Shown: piece by piece, positions 37,004 through 46,170 of the stretch | Layout of the letters: the number at the start of each line of letters is the position of its first letter | Position numbering within the stretch: the first letter of the stretch is position 1 | DNA from: Rhodoferax sp. TH121 | Lineage (GTDB): Bacteria > Pseudomonadota > Gammaproteobacteria > Burkholderiales > Burkholderiaceae_C | Assembly: GCF_002251855.1 (NCBI RefSeq) | Contig: NZ_NOXW01000021.1 | Span: forward strand, 186,001 to 250,000 | Length of the DNA stretch: 64,000 bases | Direction of reading: 5' to 3' | The notes under the pieces: generated by a model | Seen by the model: the letters and a program-made list of their open reading frames with translations, nothing else | The model's database searches: none | What the model was told of the DNA's origin: nothing | Position numbers and translations under genes: made by a program

Positions 37004-37681
37004 GTGAGCAATCCGCCCTTGTTTGATCCGCGTACAGTTCCGGTGGCCGGGCGTGATGCGCATTTGCCTGTGGTGCCTTTGGCGGCCTTGCAGGCCAGTG
37101 CCCTACGCCGTCGTTTTGCCGAACCTCCAGACTGGTCACCTGAGCTGCGCACCGAGCCATCCTTTTCAAGCCGCGCACCGTCGCCGGCTTCGGTACTCGT
37201 GCCCTTGGTGATGCGCGAGACCCTGACGGTCCTTTTAACGCACCGAACCAGTCACCTGTCCAGCCATTCGGGGCAGGTCGCTTTCCCCGGTGGCAAAGTG
37301 GACCCAGAGGATACTGATGCCGTGGCCACTGCGCTGCGCGAGGCGCAGGAAGAGATCGGATTGGAGTCCCGGCATGTTGAGGTATTGGGAACCATGCCAA
37401 CTTACACCACGGGCAGTGCGTTTGTGGTGACCCCTGTGGTAGCGCTGGTCAATGAGGCGATGGTGATTGAGGCCAATCCGCACGAAGTGGCTCAAGTGTT
37501 TGAAGTGCCCTTGCCATTCCTCATGAACCCGGCCAACCACCGGCGTCATCAAGTGCCATGGGAGGGGCGGGTGCGTGAATGGTTGTCCATGCCGTACCAC
37601 GACGGGCAGATGGAGCACTTTATTTGGGGCGCGACAGCAGGCATGCTGCGTAATCTGTACCGATTCCTGCAAGCGCACTGA
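37004..37681 (+). CDS. Nudix hydrolase, CoA pyrophosphatase-like
   Basis: About 225 residues. The Nudix box is GGKVDPEDTDAVATALREAQ followed by EEIGLE, preceded by the CoA-ase-type LSSHSGQVAFPGG. It probably hydrolyses CoA or a related diphosphate. GTG 37004 is chosen, with GGAG 9 nt upstream. It ends 13 bp before the CbiB-like gene. Confidence 0.9.
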   Translation: MSNPPLFDPRTVPVAGRDAHLPVVPLAALQASALRRRFAEPPDWSPELRTEPSFSSRAPSPASVLVPLVMRETLTVLLTHRTSHLSSHSGQVAFPGGKVDPEDTDAVATALREAQEEIGLESRHVEVLGTMPTYTTGSAFVVTPVVALVNEAMVIEANPHEVAQVFEVPLPFLMNPANHRRHQVPWEGRVREWLSMPYHDGQMEHFIWGATAGMLRNLYRFLQAH

Positions 37682-37694
37682 TTATGATTACCGC

Positions 37695-38615
37695 ATGAGT
37701 TTCATCGCCATTCTGTTCGCCCTGCTGTTGGAGCAGGCCAAGCCATTGCCGCAGATCAATCCGGTGCACAACGTGGTGCGGAATTGGGTGCGTTGGGTCA
37801 TGCGCAACTTCGACGCTGGCAAACCCCAGCATGGCTGGCTGGCATGGTCATTGGCGGTGCTGGGCCCGTCGTTGGCGGTGCTGGCAGTGCATTGGCTGCT
37901 GGTCTGGCAGCTCGGTTGGGCCTTGGCCGTGGTATGGAATGTGGCCATCCTGTACGCCACCTTGGGCTTTCGCCAGTTCAGCCACCATTTCACCTTGGTG
38001 CGTGATGCCTTGCATGCAGGTGACGAAGCTGCGGCCCGCGAGGCATTGGCGCAGTGGATGCGCATCGACACCAGCGCCTTGCCACGCAGTGAGATGGTGC
38101 GCCATGTGATTGAGCACTCCGTGCTCAGTGCCCACCGCCATGTGTTTGGCGTGTTTGCTTGGTACTCCTTGTTGACTGCTGTGGGCCTGGGGCCTGCAGG
38201 CGCCGTGTTTTACCGGGTGAGTGAGTATGTGGCAGTGTTTGCCAAGCGCACGCCGCGCCCTGAGGCCGCGCCTGTGAGCGATGCGGTGAGAAGCCAGGCG
38301 CAGCGGGCGTGGGCCTTGATTGATTGGTTGCCTGCACGCGTGACTGCGTTGAGTTTTGCTTTTGTCGGCAGCTTTGAAGAGGCGGTGGACAGCTGGCGCC
38401 GCCATGAGGCCGTGCATCCGCTGGACAATGATGGCGTGGTGTTGGCTGCAACGGCTGGTGCCGTAAATGTGCGCCTTGGGGAGAACGACCCTGCTGCCAG
38501 TGGCTTGGTACCAGAGCTCGCCCATTTGCGCGCCGTGGTGGGCCTGGTCTGGCGCACCGTGGTCATGTGGATGGTTTTCCTGGCGCTGCTTTCATTGGCC
38601 CGCTTGATTGGCTGA
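37695..38615 (+). CDS. CobD/CbiB-family membrane protein
   Basis: A 306-residue protein with several membrane helices: SFIAILFALLLEQAKPLP, WLAWSLAVLGPSLAVLAVHW. The regions SALPRSEMVRHVIEHSVLSA and VGLGPAGAVFYRVSEYVAVF fit the CbiB-like group. True CbiB makes adenosylcobinamide phosphate; no other cobalamin genes are nearby, so the role here may differ. ATG 37695 lies 6 nt after TATGAT (37683-37688), without Shine-Dalgarno. Confidence 0.82.
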   Translation: MSFIAILFALLLEQAKPLPQINPVHNVVRNWVRWVMRNFDAGKPQHGWLAWSLAVLGPSLAVLAVHWLLVWQLGWALAVVWNVAILYATLGFRQFSHHFTLVRDALHAGDEAAAREALAQWMRIDTSALPRSEMVRHVIEHSVLSAHRHVFGVFAWYSLLTAVGLGPAGAVFYRVSEYVAVFAKRTPRPEAAPVSDAVRSQAQRAWALIDWLPARVTALSFAFVGSFEEAVDSWRRHEAVHPLDNDGVVLAATAGAVNVRLGENDPAASGLVPELAHLRAVVGLVWRTVVMWMVFLALLSLARLIG

Positions 38616-38643
38616 AGAAGCGGCCCAGCAGAAAATTGCAACG

Positions 38644-39573
38644 TCAGTAGCGGGTCTGTGACAGTTCTGCGAACAAGTCGTTATAAATTTTGTAGCGGTT
38701 CGCGCTGATTCCATGGGGGACGGCGCCCTCTTTGACCTTGTTGATTACGCCACAGCCTGGCTCGTGCAGGTGGCTGCAGTTGTAGAACTTGCATTCCTGC
38801 GCGTGGGTCTTGATGTCGGGCATCAGGCTGGCCAAGTGCATGGGCTCAATGTGGTTAAGGCCAAATTCCTGAAATCCCGGTGAGTCGATTACGGCTGTGG
38901 TTCTGGCTGCATCCACCCAGTACAGGTTGGTGCTGGTGGTCGTGTGCTTGCCGGAGTTCAGCGCGGTGGAAATCTCATTGGTCAACACCTGCGCGTTGGG
39001 AATCAGCCGGTTAATCAGGGTGCTTTTGCCCGAACCGGACGGTCCCAGCACCAGCGTGGTTTTGCCTTGCATCAGGGGCATCAGTGCGTCGAGTTCCGTG
39101 GCACTGATGTCGTCGGCTTTGGGCTTGAGTGCGAGCGGAACCACCTGGTAGCCCATCTCGCGGTAGACGCCCATGCGCTCCCAGGCGCGCCCAAAGGGCT
39201 CGACCAAATCACTTTTGTTGAGCGCGATGATGGGGCGGATTTTCTCGGCCTCGGCGGCAATCAGCGCGCGGCAGAGTTGGCTCTCGGAAAACTCGGGTTC
39301 GGCCGCGATCAGGATCAGCACCTGGTCCAGGTTAGCCGCAAACGACTTGGTACGGATTTCGTCCTGCCGGTAAAACAGGTTGCGACGGGGAAGTACCTTC
39401 TCGATCGTGCCTTCATCCTGCGTGGCCTGCCAGAGCACTTGGTCACCCACTACGGTTTGGCTCTTTTTGCCACGCGGGTGGCAGATCAGGCGGCGGCCAT
39501 CGGGCGTTTCCACCCACACGTGTCGGCCGTGCCCGGCGACGACAATTCCGGGTTCCAGTGCGTGCGCGGTCAA
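38644..39573 (-). CDS. rsgA: Ribosome small-subunit GTPase RsgA
   Basis: About 309 residues. OB fold, then circularly permuted GTPase motifs in the order ALNKSDLV (G4), LGPSGSGKSTLINRL (G1) and DSPGFQEF (G3). The C-terminal zinc finger is CKFYNCSHLHEPGC. It helps mature the 30S subunit. No ATG fits: TTG 39571-39573 overlaps the stop of the pterin dehydratase gene (TTGA), implying coupling; a longer ORF starts 45 bp upstream. Confidence 0.93.
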   Translation of the reverse strand: MTAHALEPGIVVAGHGRHVWVETPDGRRLICHPRGKKSQTVVGDQVLWQATQDEGTIEKVLPRRNLFYRQDEIRTKSFAANLDQVLILIAAEPEFSESQLCRALIAAEAEKIRPIIALNKSDLVEPFGRAWERMGVYREMGYQVVPLALKPKADDISATELDALMPLMQGKTTLVLGPSGSGKSTLINRLIPNAQVLTNEISTALNSGKHTTTSTNLYWVDAARTTAVIDSPGFQEFGLNHIEPMHLASLMPDIKTHAQECKFYNCSHLHEPGCGVINKVKEGAVPHGISANRYKIYNDLFAELSQTRY

Positions 39574-39920
39574 AGCGGGGCCTGGGCAGTGAGCAGTGCG
39601 TCGACCAGAGCGGCGCATTCAAAATCAGAGCGCGACACGCCCTGTACATCGTGCGTGTTGAAGCGCACAGAGCAGCTGCCGTAGCCCACCAACATTTCCG
39701 GGTGGTGATCTTGCTGTTCTGCGATAAAAGCGACGGCGTTCACAAACGCCATGGTCTTCAAGAAGTTGTCGAAGCAGTAGGTCTTTTCGATGGCCACATC
39801 AGCGCCATCACCATGCAGTTTCCAGCCCTCCACTTTGGCCAGGCTTGCTATGATTTGTGTAGCTGTTAGCGCAGTACGAACGCGGGCTAGATGCACTTTT
39901 TGCTCTAAATTTTGTGTCAT
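39570..39920 (-). CDS. Pterin-4a-carbinolamine dehydratase with repeat-derived N-terminus
   Basis: A 116-residue PCD. The active-site His pair is at 72-73 (EQQDHHPEMLVGYGS). GWKLHGDGADVAIEKTYCFD and DFECAALVDALL are family blocks. It recycles pterin cofactor, usually with phenylalanine hydroxylase, or acts as a transcription cofactor; neither partner is here. Residues 3-25 (NLEQKVHLARVRTALTATQI and IAS) are encoded antisense to repeat family A, in place of the usual N-terminal leader before GW. It lies between the protease and rsgA genes. Confidence 0.92.
   Translation of the reverse strand: MTQNLEQKVHLARVRTALTATQIIASLAKVEGWKLHGDGADVAIEKTYCFDNFLKTMAFVNAVAFIAEQQDHHPEMLVGYGSCSVRFNTHDVQGVSRSDFECAALVDALLTAQAPL
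39847..39914 (+). repeat. Dispersed repeat family A, copy 8 (antisense, in the PCD gene)
   Basis: Reads GCTATGATTTGTGTAGCTGT, TAGCGCAGTACGAA, CGCGGGCTAGATGCAC and a T/A-rich end. It covers codons 3 to 25 of the leftward pterin dehydratase gene, starting 3 bp after its ATG. Confidence 0.75.
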
Positions 39921-39921
39921 G

Positions 39922-41214
39922 TCAGGTTCCTGCTGCAGCAGTACGCATGCGGCCCAGGCGCTCGGAGGCTGGCGGGTGCGAGTAGTAAAACTTCACGTAC
40001 ACCGGGTCTGGCGTGAGTGTGGACGCGTTGTCCTTGTAAAGCTTGAGCAGGGCGGACGACAGGTCGGCGCCGCTGGTGTGGGCGACAGCGTAGGCGTCGG
40101 CCTCGAACTCGTGTTTGCGCGATAGCTGGGCAAACACCGGGCCGACAAAACTGCCCAACAAGGGCAGCACCATCATGAATAGCAGCAGGGCCAGCGCGTC
40201 GTTGGCGCCTGTCATGCTGGGCACCACGCCCAGACCCGTGTAGAACCACACTTGCTGGCTCACCCAGCCCAGCAGCGCAAAGCCGAGCAGGCTCAGGCCA
40301 AACAGCGAGACCATGCGCTTGACGATGTGCTTGTGCTTGAAATGCCCCAGCTCGTGCGCCAGCACCGCGTCCACCTCGGCCGGGCTTAGCTGGGCCAGCA
40401 GGGTGTCGTAAAACACCACCCGCTTGGAGGCGCCAAAGCCAGTGAAGTAGGCATTGGCATGTGCGCTGCGCTTGCTGCCGTCCATCACATAAAAGCCTTT
40501 GGAGGTGAAGCCGCAGCGCGCCATCAGGGCGCTCACGCGGTCTTTGAGTGCTGCATCGTCCAGCGGCTTGAACTGGTTGAACAGCGGCGCAATCCAGGTG
40601 GGGTACACCAGCAGCATGAGCAGGTTAAAGCCCATCCACACGCCCCAGGTCCAGACCCACCAGTAGGCGCCGGTAGCACCCATCATCCAGACCACCAGGG
40701 CCGCAATCGGCAGGCCGATGACGGCGCCCACCAGGGTGGACTTGATCAAATCTTGCAGCCAGAGCTTGGGTGTGGTCTTGTTGAAGCCAAAGCGCTGTTC
40801 CAGCACAAAGGTGCGGTACAGCGTGAAGGGCAGGTCAAGCACCGAGCCGATCACCATGAATACGGCCAGCAAGGCAACTTGCTGCGGCACGCCTGGTTCC
40901 ATCCATTGCTGCAGCGCCTGGTCCAGCCAGGACAGACCACCCAACAGGGTCCAGCCCAGCACCACGGCTGTGCCGAAAGCCAGCTCCAGCAAACCCAGGC
41001 GCCCTTGGGCGATGGTGTAGTCGGCAGCTTTGTGGTGGGCCTCCAGACTGATCTGTGCCTGAAAGGCCGTGGGTACGGTAGCGCGGTGCTGCGCCACATG
41101 GCGCATCTGGCGGGTGGCCAGCCAAAATTTGAGCATGACACTGGCCACCAAAGCGAGGGCGAATGCAGCGGTCATCAGCACGGAATAGTTCGTCACGGGA
41201 GAAGTGTCAGTCAT
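39922..41214 (-). CDS. Ste24/HtpX-like M48 membrane peptidase
   Basis: A 430-residue protein with about seven membrane helices. The zinc motif HELGHFKHKH lies in VDAVLAHELGHFKH, and the third ligand is in SRKHEFEADAYAV. KAHANAYFTGFG-like segment and FKPLDDAALKDRV fit the Ste24 (CAAX prenyl protease-like) group. It probably handles quality control of membrane proteins. The ATG 41212-41214 lies 8 nt after minus-strand TAAACT; it diverges from orn. Confidence 0.92.
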   Translation of the reverse strand: MTDTSPVTNYSVLMTAAFALALVASVMLKFWLATRQMRHVAQHRATVPTAFQAQISLEAHHKAADYTIAQGRLGLLELAFGTAVVLGWTLLGGLSWLDQALQQWMEPGVPQQVALLAVFMVIGSVLDLPFTLYRTFVLEQRFGFNKTTPKLWLQDLIKSTLVGAVIGLPIAALVVWMMGATGAYWWVWTWGVWMGFNLLMLLVYPTWIAPLFNQFKPLDDAALKDRVSALMARCGFTSKGFYVMDGSKRSAHANAYFTGFGASKRVVFYDTLLAQLSPAEVDAVLAHELGHFKHKHIVKRMVSLFGLSLLGFALLGWVSQQVWFYTGLGVVPSMTGANDALALLLFMMVLPLLGSFVGPVFAQLSRKHEFEADAYAVAHTSGADLSSALLKLYKDNASTLTPDPVYVKFYYSHPPASERLGRMRTAAAGT

Positions 41215-41250
41215 GGCGCGAGAGTTTAGGCCATCGGCGACAATGGCGGC

Positions 41251-41832
41251 ATGGCTGAAACCAACATCCCCACAACTGCCGTCTTGGCGAAATCTGACAA
41301 AAACCTGGTCTGGCTGGACTGCGAAATGACGGGTCTGGAGCCCGAGGTGGACCGCATTATCGAGATCGCGGTCATCGTGACCGACCCGAACCTGGGTAAC
41401 CGCGTGGAGGGACCGGTGTTTGTGATCCACCAAAGCGATGCGCAACTGGACAAAATGGACGCTTGGAACAAGGGCACCCACGGCAAGAGCGGCTTGATTG
41501 ACAAGGTCAAGGCCTCCACCACGACCGAGGCCGAGGCCGAAGCCGCGCTGATCGCTTTCCTGAGCCAGTACGTGCCTGCCAACGGCTCGCCCATGTGTGG
41601 CAACAGCATTGGCCAGGACCGCCGCTTTTTGGTGAAGTACATGCCCAAGCTGGAGGCTTTCTTCCATTACCGCAACCTGGATGTGAGCACCCTCAAGGAG
41701 CTGGCCAAGCGCTGGAAGCCCGGTGTGGCCGAGTCATTCAAGAAGCAGCAAAAGCACACGGCGCTGGCCGATGTGCACGAGTCGGTCGATGAGCTGGCGC
41801 ACTACCGCACCCACTTTTTGAAACTGGATTAG
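41251..41832 (+). CDS. orn: Oligoribonuclease
   Basis: A 193-residue DEDDh exonuclease. Asp23 and Glu25 are in [16 protein letters not shown]; the later Asp/His lie in [13 protein letters not shown]. It degrades 2-5 nt RNAs and pGpG. ATG 41251 lies 6 nt after GACAAT (41239-41244) with no Shine-Dalgarno, so the transcript may be leaderless. Confidence 0.97.
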   Translation: MAETNIPTTAVLAKSDKNLVWLDCEMTGLEPEVDRIIEIAVIVTDPNLGNRVEGPVFVIHQSDAQLDKMDAWNKGTHGKSGLIDKVKASTTTEAEAEAALIAFLSQYVPANGSPMCGNSIGQDRRFLVKYMPKLEAFFHYRNLDVSTLKELAKRWKPGVAESFKKQQKHTALADVHESVDELAHYRTHFLKLD

Positions 41833-42062
41833 GTAGAAACCCGAATCCATGCCATAATCGCAGGCTTCGCTGGTAACGCAGTTGGCGGCCAGCGGATTTT
41901 GTACATCTCCCTTCATTCACCGGGCTCGCTTTTTCAAGCGGTATACGCCCCCAGCACTGATTCCCCTACGGCGGGGCAGAGCAGGTTCCGTTTGATGGTT
42001 GATGTTTTTTAACCATTGACGGAGCAGCCGCACACCTTGCGGCGCTCGCGTGTGAGAAAAAT
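41833..42062 (+). promoter_or_regulatory. Long leader of the RNA helicase gene
   Basis: A 230-nt non-coding stretch. CATAAT near 41850 is a possible -10. Several dyads are visible, such as GCTGG...CCAGC and GCGGCGC...GTGCGGC-like pairs late in the region. A long structured 5' leader is known for cold-induced DEAD-box genes, so regulation by folding is plausible but not shown. Confidence 0.35.
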
Positions 42063-43955
42063 ATGACTGACGCTTTTGAAGTGACAGGCGAGTTTGCGCC
42101 TGCCGAAAACCTTTCCGTGCCTGCAAACACCGTGGAAACCACTGGCGAAACCGCCGAGCTGGACGCTGCTGACGCGGTAGAAACTGTTGAAGCTCCCAAT
42201 GGCTTCGTTGAACTCGGCCTGAATCCCGCACTGGTGCAAGCTTGTAAAGATCTGGGCTACACCCAACCAACCGTTGTGCAAAGCAAGGCCATTCCTTTGG
42301 CCATGGGCTCTGCGGCCACCAAAGACCAAGCCAGCAAGTTCATCGACCTGATGGTGTCCAGCCAAACTGGCTCGGGCAAAACGGCGGCCTTCTTGCTGCC
42401 TGTGTTGCATACCCTGCTATCCCAGATCGCCCAAGCCGAAGCCGATGAGCGTGCTGAATTTGAGCGCCTGACCGCCGAAGCTTTGGCAAAGGGCGAGCCC
42501 GCCCCCAAGCGCCCCAAGCGCAAAGACCCGACCAATGCCCGTAACTTCAAGGCACCGTCCCCTGGCGCCCTGATTGTTTGCCCTACCCGCGAACTGGCCC
42601 AGCAAGTGGCGCATGACGCGATTGACCTGGTGCAACACTGCCGTGGTCTGCGCGTGGCCAATATCGTGGGCGGCATGCCCTACCAGTTGCAAATCGCCAA
42701 GCTGCAAAACGCCAACCTGGTGGTGGCCACCCCTGGCCGTTTGCTGGATCTGCAACGCTCCATGCAAATCAAGCTGGACCAAGTGCAATTCCTGGTTGTG
42801 GACGAAGCGGATCGCATGCTGGACCTGGGTTTCTCCGATGACTTGGCTGAAATCAACCAGTTGACCATTGCCCGCAAGCAAACCATGATGTTCAGCGCCA
42901 CGTTTGCGCCGCGCATCCAACAACTGGCTGCCCGCGTGATGCGTGAACCCCAGCGCGTGACCATCGACAGTCCGCAAGAAAAACACGCCAACATCAAGCA
43001 AGTGCTGCATTGGGCAGACAACGCCCAGCACAAGCGCAAGCTGCTGGACCACTGGCTGCGCGACACCAACATCAACCAAGCCATCATTTTTGCCAGCACC
43101 CAAGTCGAATGCGATGGTTTGGCCAATGACTTGCAGCAAGACGGCTTTGATGCCGTGGCCCTGCACGGCGCACTGAGCCAAGGCCTGCGCAACCGCCGCC
43201 TGATGGCGCTGCGCCAAGGCCAGGTGCAATTCCTGGTGGCGACCGATGTGGCCGCCCGCGGGATTGATGTGCCAACCATCACCCACGTGTTCAACTTTGG
43301 CTTGCCCATGAAAGCCGAGGACTACACCCACCGCATTGGCCGTACCGGCCGTGCTGGTCGTGATGGCTTGGCTATCACCTTTGCCGAAATGCGCGACCGC
43401 CGCAAGATTTTCGACATCGAGGCCTATAGCCGCCAGCCGATCAAGCCGGAAGTCATTCCTGGTTTGGAACCCCAACAACGCGCCCCCGAGTCGCGCCCCA
43501 GCTTTGGCGGCCGTGGCCGTGGTGACTTCCAGCCACGCGATCGCAAGTTCGGTGGTCCGCGCGAGGGTGGTTTTGGTGGTGGCAACCGTGGCTTCGGTGG
43601 ACGCCCTGAGGGCGGTGGCCGTGGTTTCGGTGACAACGCACGTGACTTCAGCCCTGCTGCCCGCGAAGGCTTCAGCTACGAGCGCAAGGGCGGTTTCAAC
43701 GACCGCTTTGCGGGCCAAGGTGCCCCCCGTGGCGACGCACGTCCTCCGCGTGGCGACTTCCAGCCGCGTGGTGATTTCCATGCTCCCCGTGGTGATTTCG
43801 GCGCACCGCGCGGTGACTTCGGTGCCCCGCGTGGTGACTTTGGCGCCCGCAAGCCAGCTTTCGGCAAGCCCACCGGCTTTGCCAAACCCGGCAACGGTGG
43901 CAAAGTGTTCGTGCCACGCGATGCCAAGAAGCGTCCTGCTCGCAACACCGACTGA
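42063..43955 (+). CDS. DEAD-box RNA helicase with RG-rich repeat tail
   Basis: A 630-residue protein. Q motif (ELGLNPALVQACKDLGYTQP), motif I SQTGSGKTAAF, DEAD variant VVDEADRMLDLGF, motif III SATFAP and motif VI HRIGRTGRAGRDG are present. An insert of about 40 charged residues lies after motif I (ADERAEFERLTAEALAKGEP). The tail has RG, GFGG and tandem PRGDF repeats for RNA contact. It probably unwinds rRNA or mRNA structure, but which of RhlE, CsdA or SrmB it matches is unclear. It has a 230-nt leader and is closed by a terminator. Confidence 0.94.
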   Translation: MTDAFEVTGEFAPAENLSVPANTVETTGETAELDAADAVETVEAPNGFVELGLNPALVQACKDLGYTQPTVVQSKAIPLAMGSAATKDQASKFIDLMVSSQTGSGKTAAFLLPVLHTLLSQIAQAEADERAEFERLTAEALAKGEPAPKRPKRKDPTNARNFKAPSPGALIVCPTRELAQQVAHDAIDLVQHCRGLRVANIVGGMPYQLQIAKLQNANLVVATPGRLLDLQRSMQIKLDQVQFLVVDEADRMLDLGFSDDLAEINQLTIARKQTMMFSATFAPRIQQLAARVMREPQRVTIDSPQEKHANIKQVLHWADNAQHKRKLLDHWLRDTNINQAIIFASTQVECDGLANDLQQDGFDAVALHGALSQGLRNRRLMALRQGQVQFLVATDVAARGIDVPTITHVFNFGLPMKAEDYTHRIGRTGRAGRDGLAITFAEMRDRRKIFDIEAYSRQPIKPEVIPGLEPQQRAPESRPSFGGRGRGDFQPRDRKFGGPREGGFGGGNRGFGGRPEGGGRGFGDNARDFSPAAREGFSYERKGGFNDRFAGQGAPRGDARPPRGDFQPRGDFHAPRGDFGAPRGDFGAPRGDFGARKPAFGKPTGFAKPGNGGKVFVPRDAKKRPARNTD

Positions 43956-43975
43956 TCCATCCCGGATCGTCCAGC

Positions 43976-44002
43976 AAAAAGGCCTCGCAAGAGGCCTTTT
44001 TT
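43976..44002. terminator. Bidirectional terminator after the helicase gene
   Basis: AAAAAGGCCTC, GCAA tetraloop, GAGGCCTTTTTT, between convergent genes. Confidence 0.95.
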
Positions 44003-44025
44003 ACGTCCGAATGGTCTGACCCCGT

Positions 44026-44895
44026 TCAGGCCATGCCATTGCGGCTGGCCAGCTCCACAAACAGGCCCGCGTGGTCCAGGTCGGCCAGGCCATGGTCGAT
44101 GCCCTGGGCGTAGAGCTGCTCAAACAGCGCGGTGATGGGCGCATCAAAGCCCACTTCGCTGGCGGTGGCCAGCGCGTTGCGCAAGTCCTTGATTTGCACC
44201 GTCATGCGCGCACGTGGCGCAAAGTCGCGGTCCACCATGCGCTGGCCGTGCACCTGCAGGATGCGGCTGTCGGCAAAGCCACCGGTGATGGCCTCCTTGA
44301 CCTTGCCCATGTCGGCGCCACCGCGCTCGCACAGCAGCAGGGCCTCGGCCACTACGCCAATGGTGGCGCCCACAATCATCTGGTTGGCCAGTTTGGTGAG
44401 TTGCCCGGAGCCAATCGGCCCCACATGGGTGGGGCGGCCAAATACCTTAAGCACCGGTACGGCGCGCTCAAAGTTGCTAGCCTTGCCACCGACCATGATG
44501 GCCAGCGTGCCTTGTTCGGCGCCCACGGTGCCACCGGACACAGGCGCATCCAGGTAGTCGACTCCCAGCTCGCTCAGACGGGCGGCATGGTCTTTGGCTT
44601 CAATCGGTTTGATGGAGGACATGTCCACCAGCAGGGTGCCTGGAGCAATGCCGCCCGCAGCGCCCAGCTCAAACAAGACATGGCCGACCACACCCCCGTG
44701 GTCCAGCATGAGGATGACCAACTCGGCGTCTTTGACGGCTTGGGCGGGGGTGGCATGTACGGTGGCGCCCAGCGGTGCCAGGGCTTCGGCCTTGCTTCGG
44801 GTGCGGTTCCACACGTGAACCGCATGCCCCGCCTCACACAGGCGGCGCCCCATGGGCTGGCCCATGAGGCCGATGCCGAGTAATGCTATTTTCAT
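44026..44895 (-). CDS. NAD(P)-dependent beta-hydroxyacid dehydrogenase
   Basis: A 289-residue enzyme of the 3-hydroxyisobutyrate/tartronate-semialdehyde reductase family. Dinucleotide loop IALLGIGLMGQPMGRRL; substrate loop DAPVSGGTVGAEQGTLAIMV; catalytic Lys in GSGQLTKLANQMIVG. The exact substrate is not set by sequence. The start is ATG 44893-44895. It shares a terminator with the helicase gene. Confidence 0.92.
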   Translation of the reverse strand: MKIALLGIGLMGQPMGRRLCEAGHAVHVWNRTRSKAEALAPLGATVHATPAQAVKDAELVILMLDHGGVVGHVLFELGAAGGIAPGTLLVDMSSIKPIEAKDHAARLSELGVDYLDAPVSGGTVGAEQGTLAIMVGGKASNFERAVPVLKVFGRPTHVGPIGSGQLTKLANQMIVGATIGVVAEALLLCERGGADMGKVKEAITGGFADSRILQVHGQRMVDRDFAPRARMTVQIKDLRNALATASEVGFDAPITALFEQLYAQGIDHGLADLDHAGLFVELASRNGMA

Positions 44896-45001
44896 GGTGA
44901 CTCTTGTGCTCCTCGGCACAAGAATAGCGCCCCCCGCGGCGAAGTGCTTGTCAACGGCTGCACAAAGGCTGTCGAAACGCTGACAGCCCTTGCGATGGGG
45001 C

Positions 45002-45979
45002 TTACATCAGCAGGTGTTCGCCCGCGTTGTCGCCGCCCAGCGTGACGTAGTTGACCTTTCGGATGTCCATGAGTTTCTTGCCACCGGCGTAACTGATGGA
45101 ACTCTGTACGTCTTGCTCCATTTCCACCAGCGTGTCGGCCAGCTTACCCTTGACGGGTTCGAGGATGCGCTTGCCTTCGACGTGCTTGTACTCGCCCTTG
45201 TTGAAGTCGCTGGCCGAGCCGTAGTACTCTTTGTAGAGAGCGCCGTCGACTTCCACCGTCTTTCCGGGTGATTCTTCGTGGCCGGCGAACAGCGAGCCGA
45301 TCATGACCATGCTGGCGCCGAAGCGAATGCTCTTGGCGATATCGCCATGGCTACGGATGCCGCCGTCAGCAATGATGGGCTTGGTGGCCACGCGGGCGCA
45401 CCACTTCACCGCGCTGAGCTGCCAACCGCCGGTACCAAAGCCGGTCTTGAGTTTGGTGATGCAGACTTTGCCGGGGCCAACGCCCACTTTGGTGGCGTCG
45501 GCGCCCCAGTTTTCCAGGTCGATCACGGCTTCGGGCGTCGCCACATTGCCAGCAATGACGAAGCTGCCTGGCAGGTGCTTCTTCAGATAAATGATCATGT
45601 CGCGCACGCTGTCGGCATGGCCGTGTGCGATGTCGATGGTGATGTACTCGGGCGTCACGCCCAGCTTGACCAATTCGTCGACCGTGGCGTAGTCCGGTTT
45701 CTTCACGCCTAGCGAGATGGACGCAAACAGGCCCTTGGCGTGCATGGCCTGCGTGAACTTCACGTTATCCAGGTCGAAGCGGTGCATGACGTAGAAGTAG
45801 CCGTTCTGGGCCAGCCATTCGCAGATGGATTCGTCCACCACGGTCTTCATGTTGGCGGGTACAGCGGGGATGCGGAATTTGCGGCTACCCAGTTCGACAC
45901 TGGCATCGCATTCGGAACGGCTCTCCACCCGGCATTTGCGGGGCAGCAAGAGGATGTTGTCGTAGTCAAAAATTTCCAT
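45002..45979 (-). CDS. guaC: GMP reductase
   Basis: A 325-residue GMP reductase with the catalytic Cys173 in [33 protein letters not shown] near the C-terminus holds the monovalent-cation/phosphate region, and there are no CBS domains, so it is not IMP dehydrogenase. It matches the 326-residue Bacillus subtilis GuaC type closely from memory. It turns GMP into IMP and ammonia with NADPH, for purine salvage. GGATAGGAG precedes the ATG. The leader carries a terminator and an alternative hairpin. Confidence 0.95.
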   Translation of the reverse strand: MEIFDYDNILLLPRKCRVESRSECDASVELGSRKFRIPAVPANMKTVVDESICEWLAQNGYFYVMHRFDLDNVKFTQAMHAKGLFASISLGVKKPDYATVDELVKLGVTPEYITIDIAHGHADSVRDMIIYLKKHLPGSFVIAGNVATPEAVIDLENWGADATKVGVGPGKVCITKLKTGFGTGGWQLSAVKWCARVATKPIIADGGIRSHGDIAKSIRFGASMVMIGSLFAGHEESPGKTVEVDGALYKEYYGSASDFNKGEYKHVEGKRILEPVKGKLADTLVEMEQDVQSSISYAGGKKLMDIRKVNYVTLGGDNAGEHLLM

Positions 45980-46032
45980 GGTCCAAGCTCCTATCCAAAG
46001 TTTTCAGGTTCAAAACAATGGGCGCTTGGAAC

Positions 46033-46077
46033 GGACCCGGCCATAAAAAAACCGGGTCCCAATTGCTTGGGCCCGGT
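46033..46077 (-). promoter_or_regulatory. guaC leader: terminator and mutually exclusive hairpin
   Basis: Minus-strand terminator: ACCGGGCCCAA, GCAA tetraloop, TTGGGACCCGGT with one bulged A, then TTTTTT. The 3' arm can instead pair with downstream CCGGGTCC (46033-46040) through GGACCCGG, across a loop containing the T-run. It begins just after a minus-strand TAGAAT (46083-46088). There is no leftward gene upstream that the terminator could serve, because uvrD is divergent. Confidence 0.6.
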
Positions 46078-46170
46078 GCGCGATTCTAGGCGGATTGGGG
46101 GCAGGGCGGTATATGGATTTTTGTATGGGGGCCAAACAGGCGGCACACGGCGCCTTTCTACAATCGGGGC

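Noticed and set aside
43725..43850. PRGDF tandem units as a CRISPR-like or minisatellite array
   Set aside because: They are in-frame coding repeats with variable codons and no spacers.
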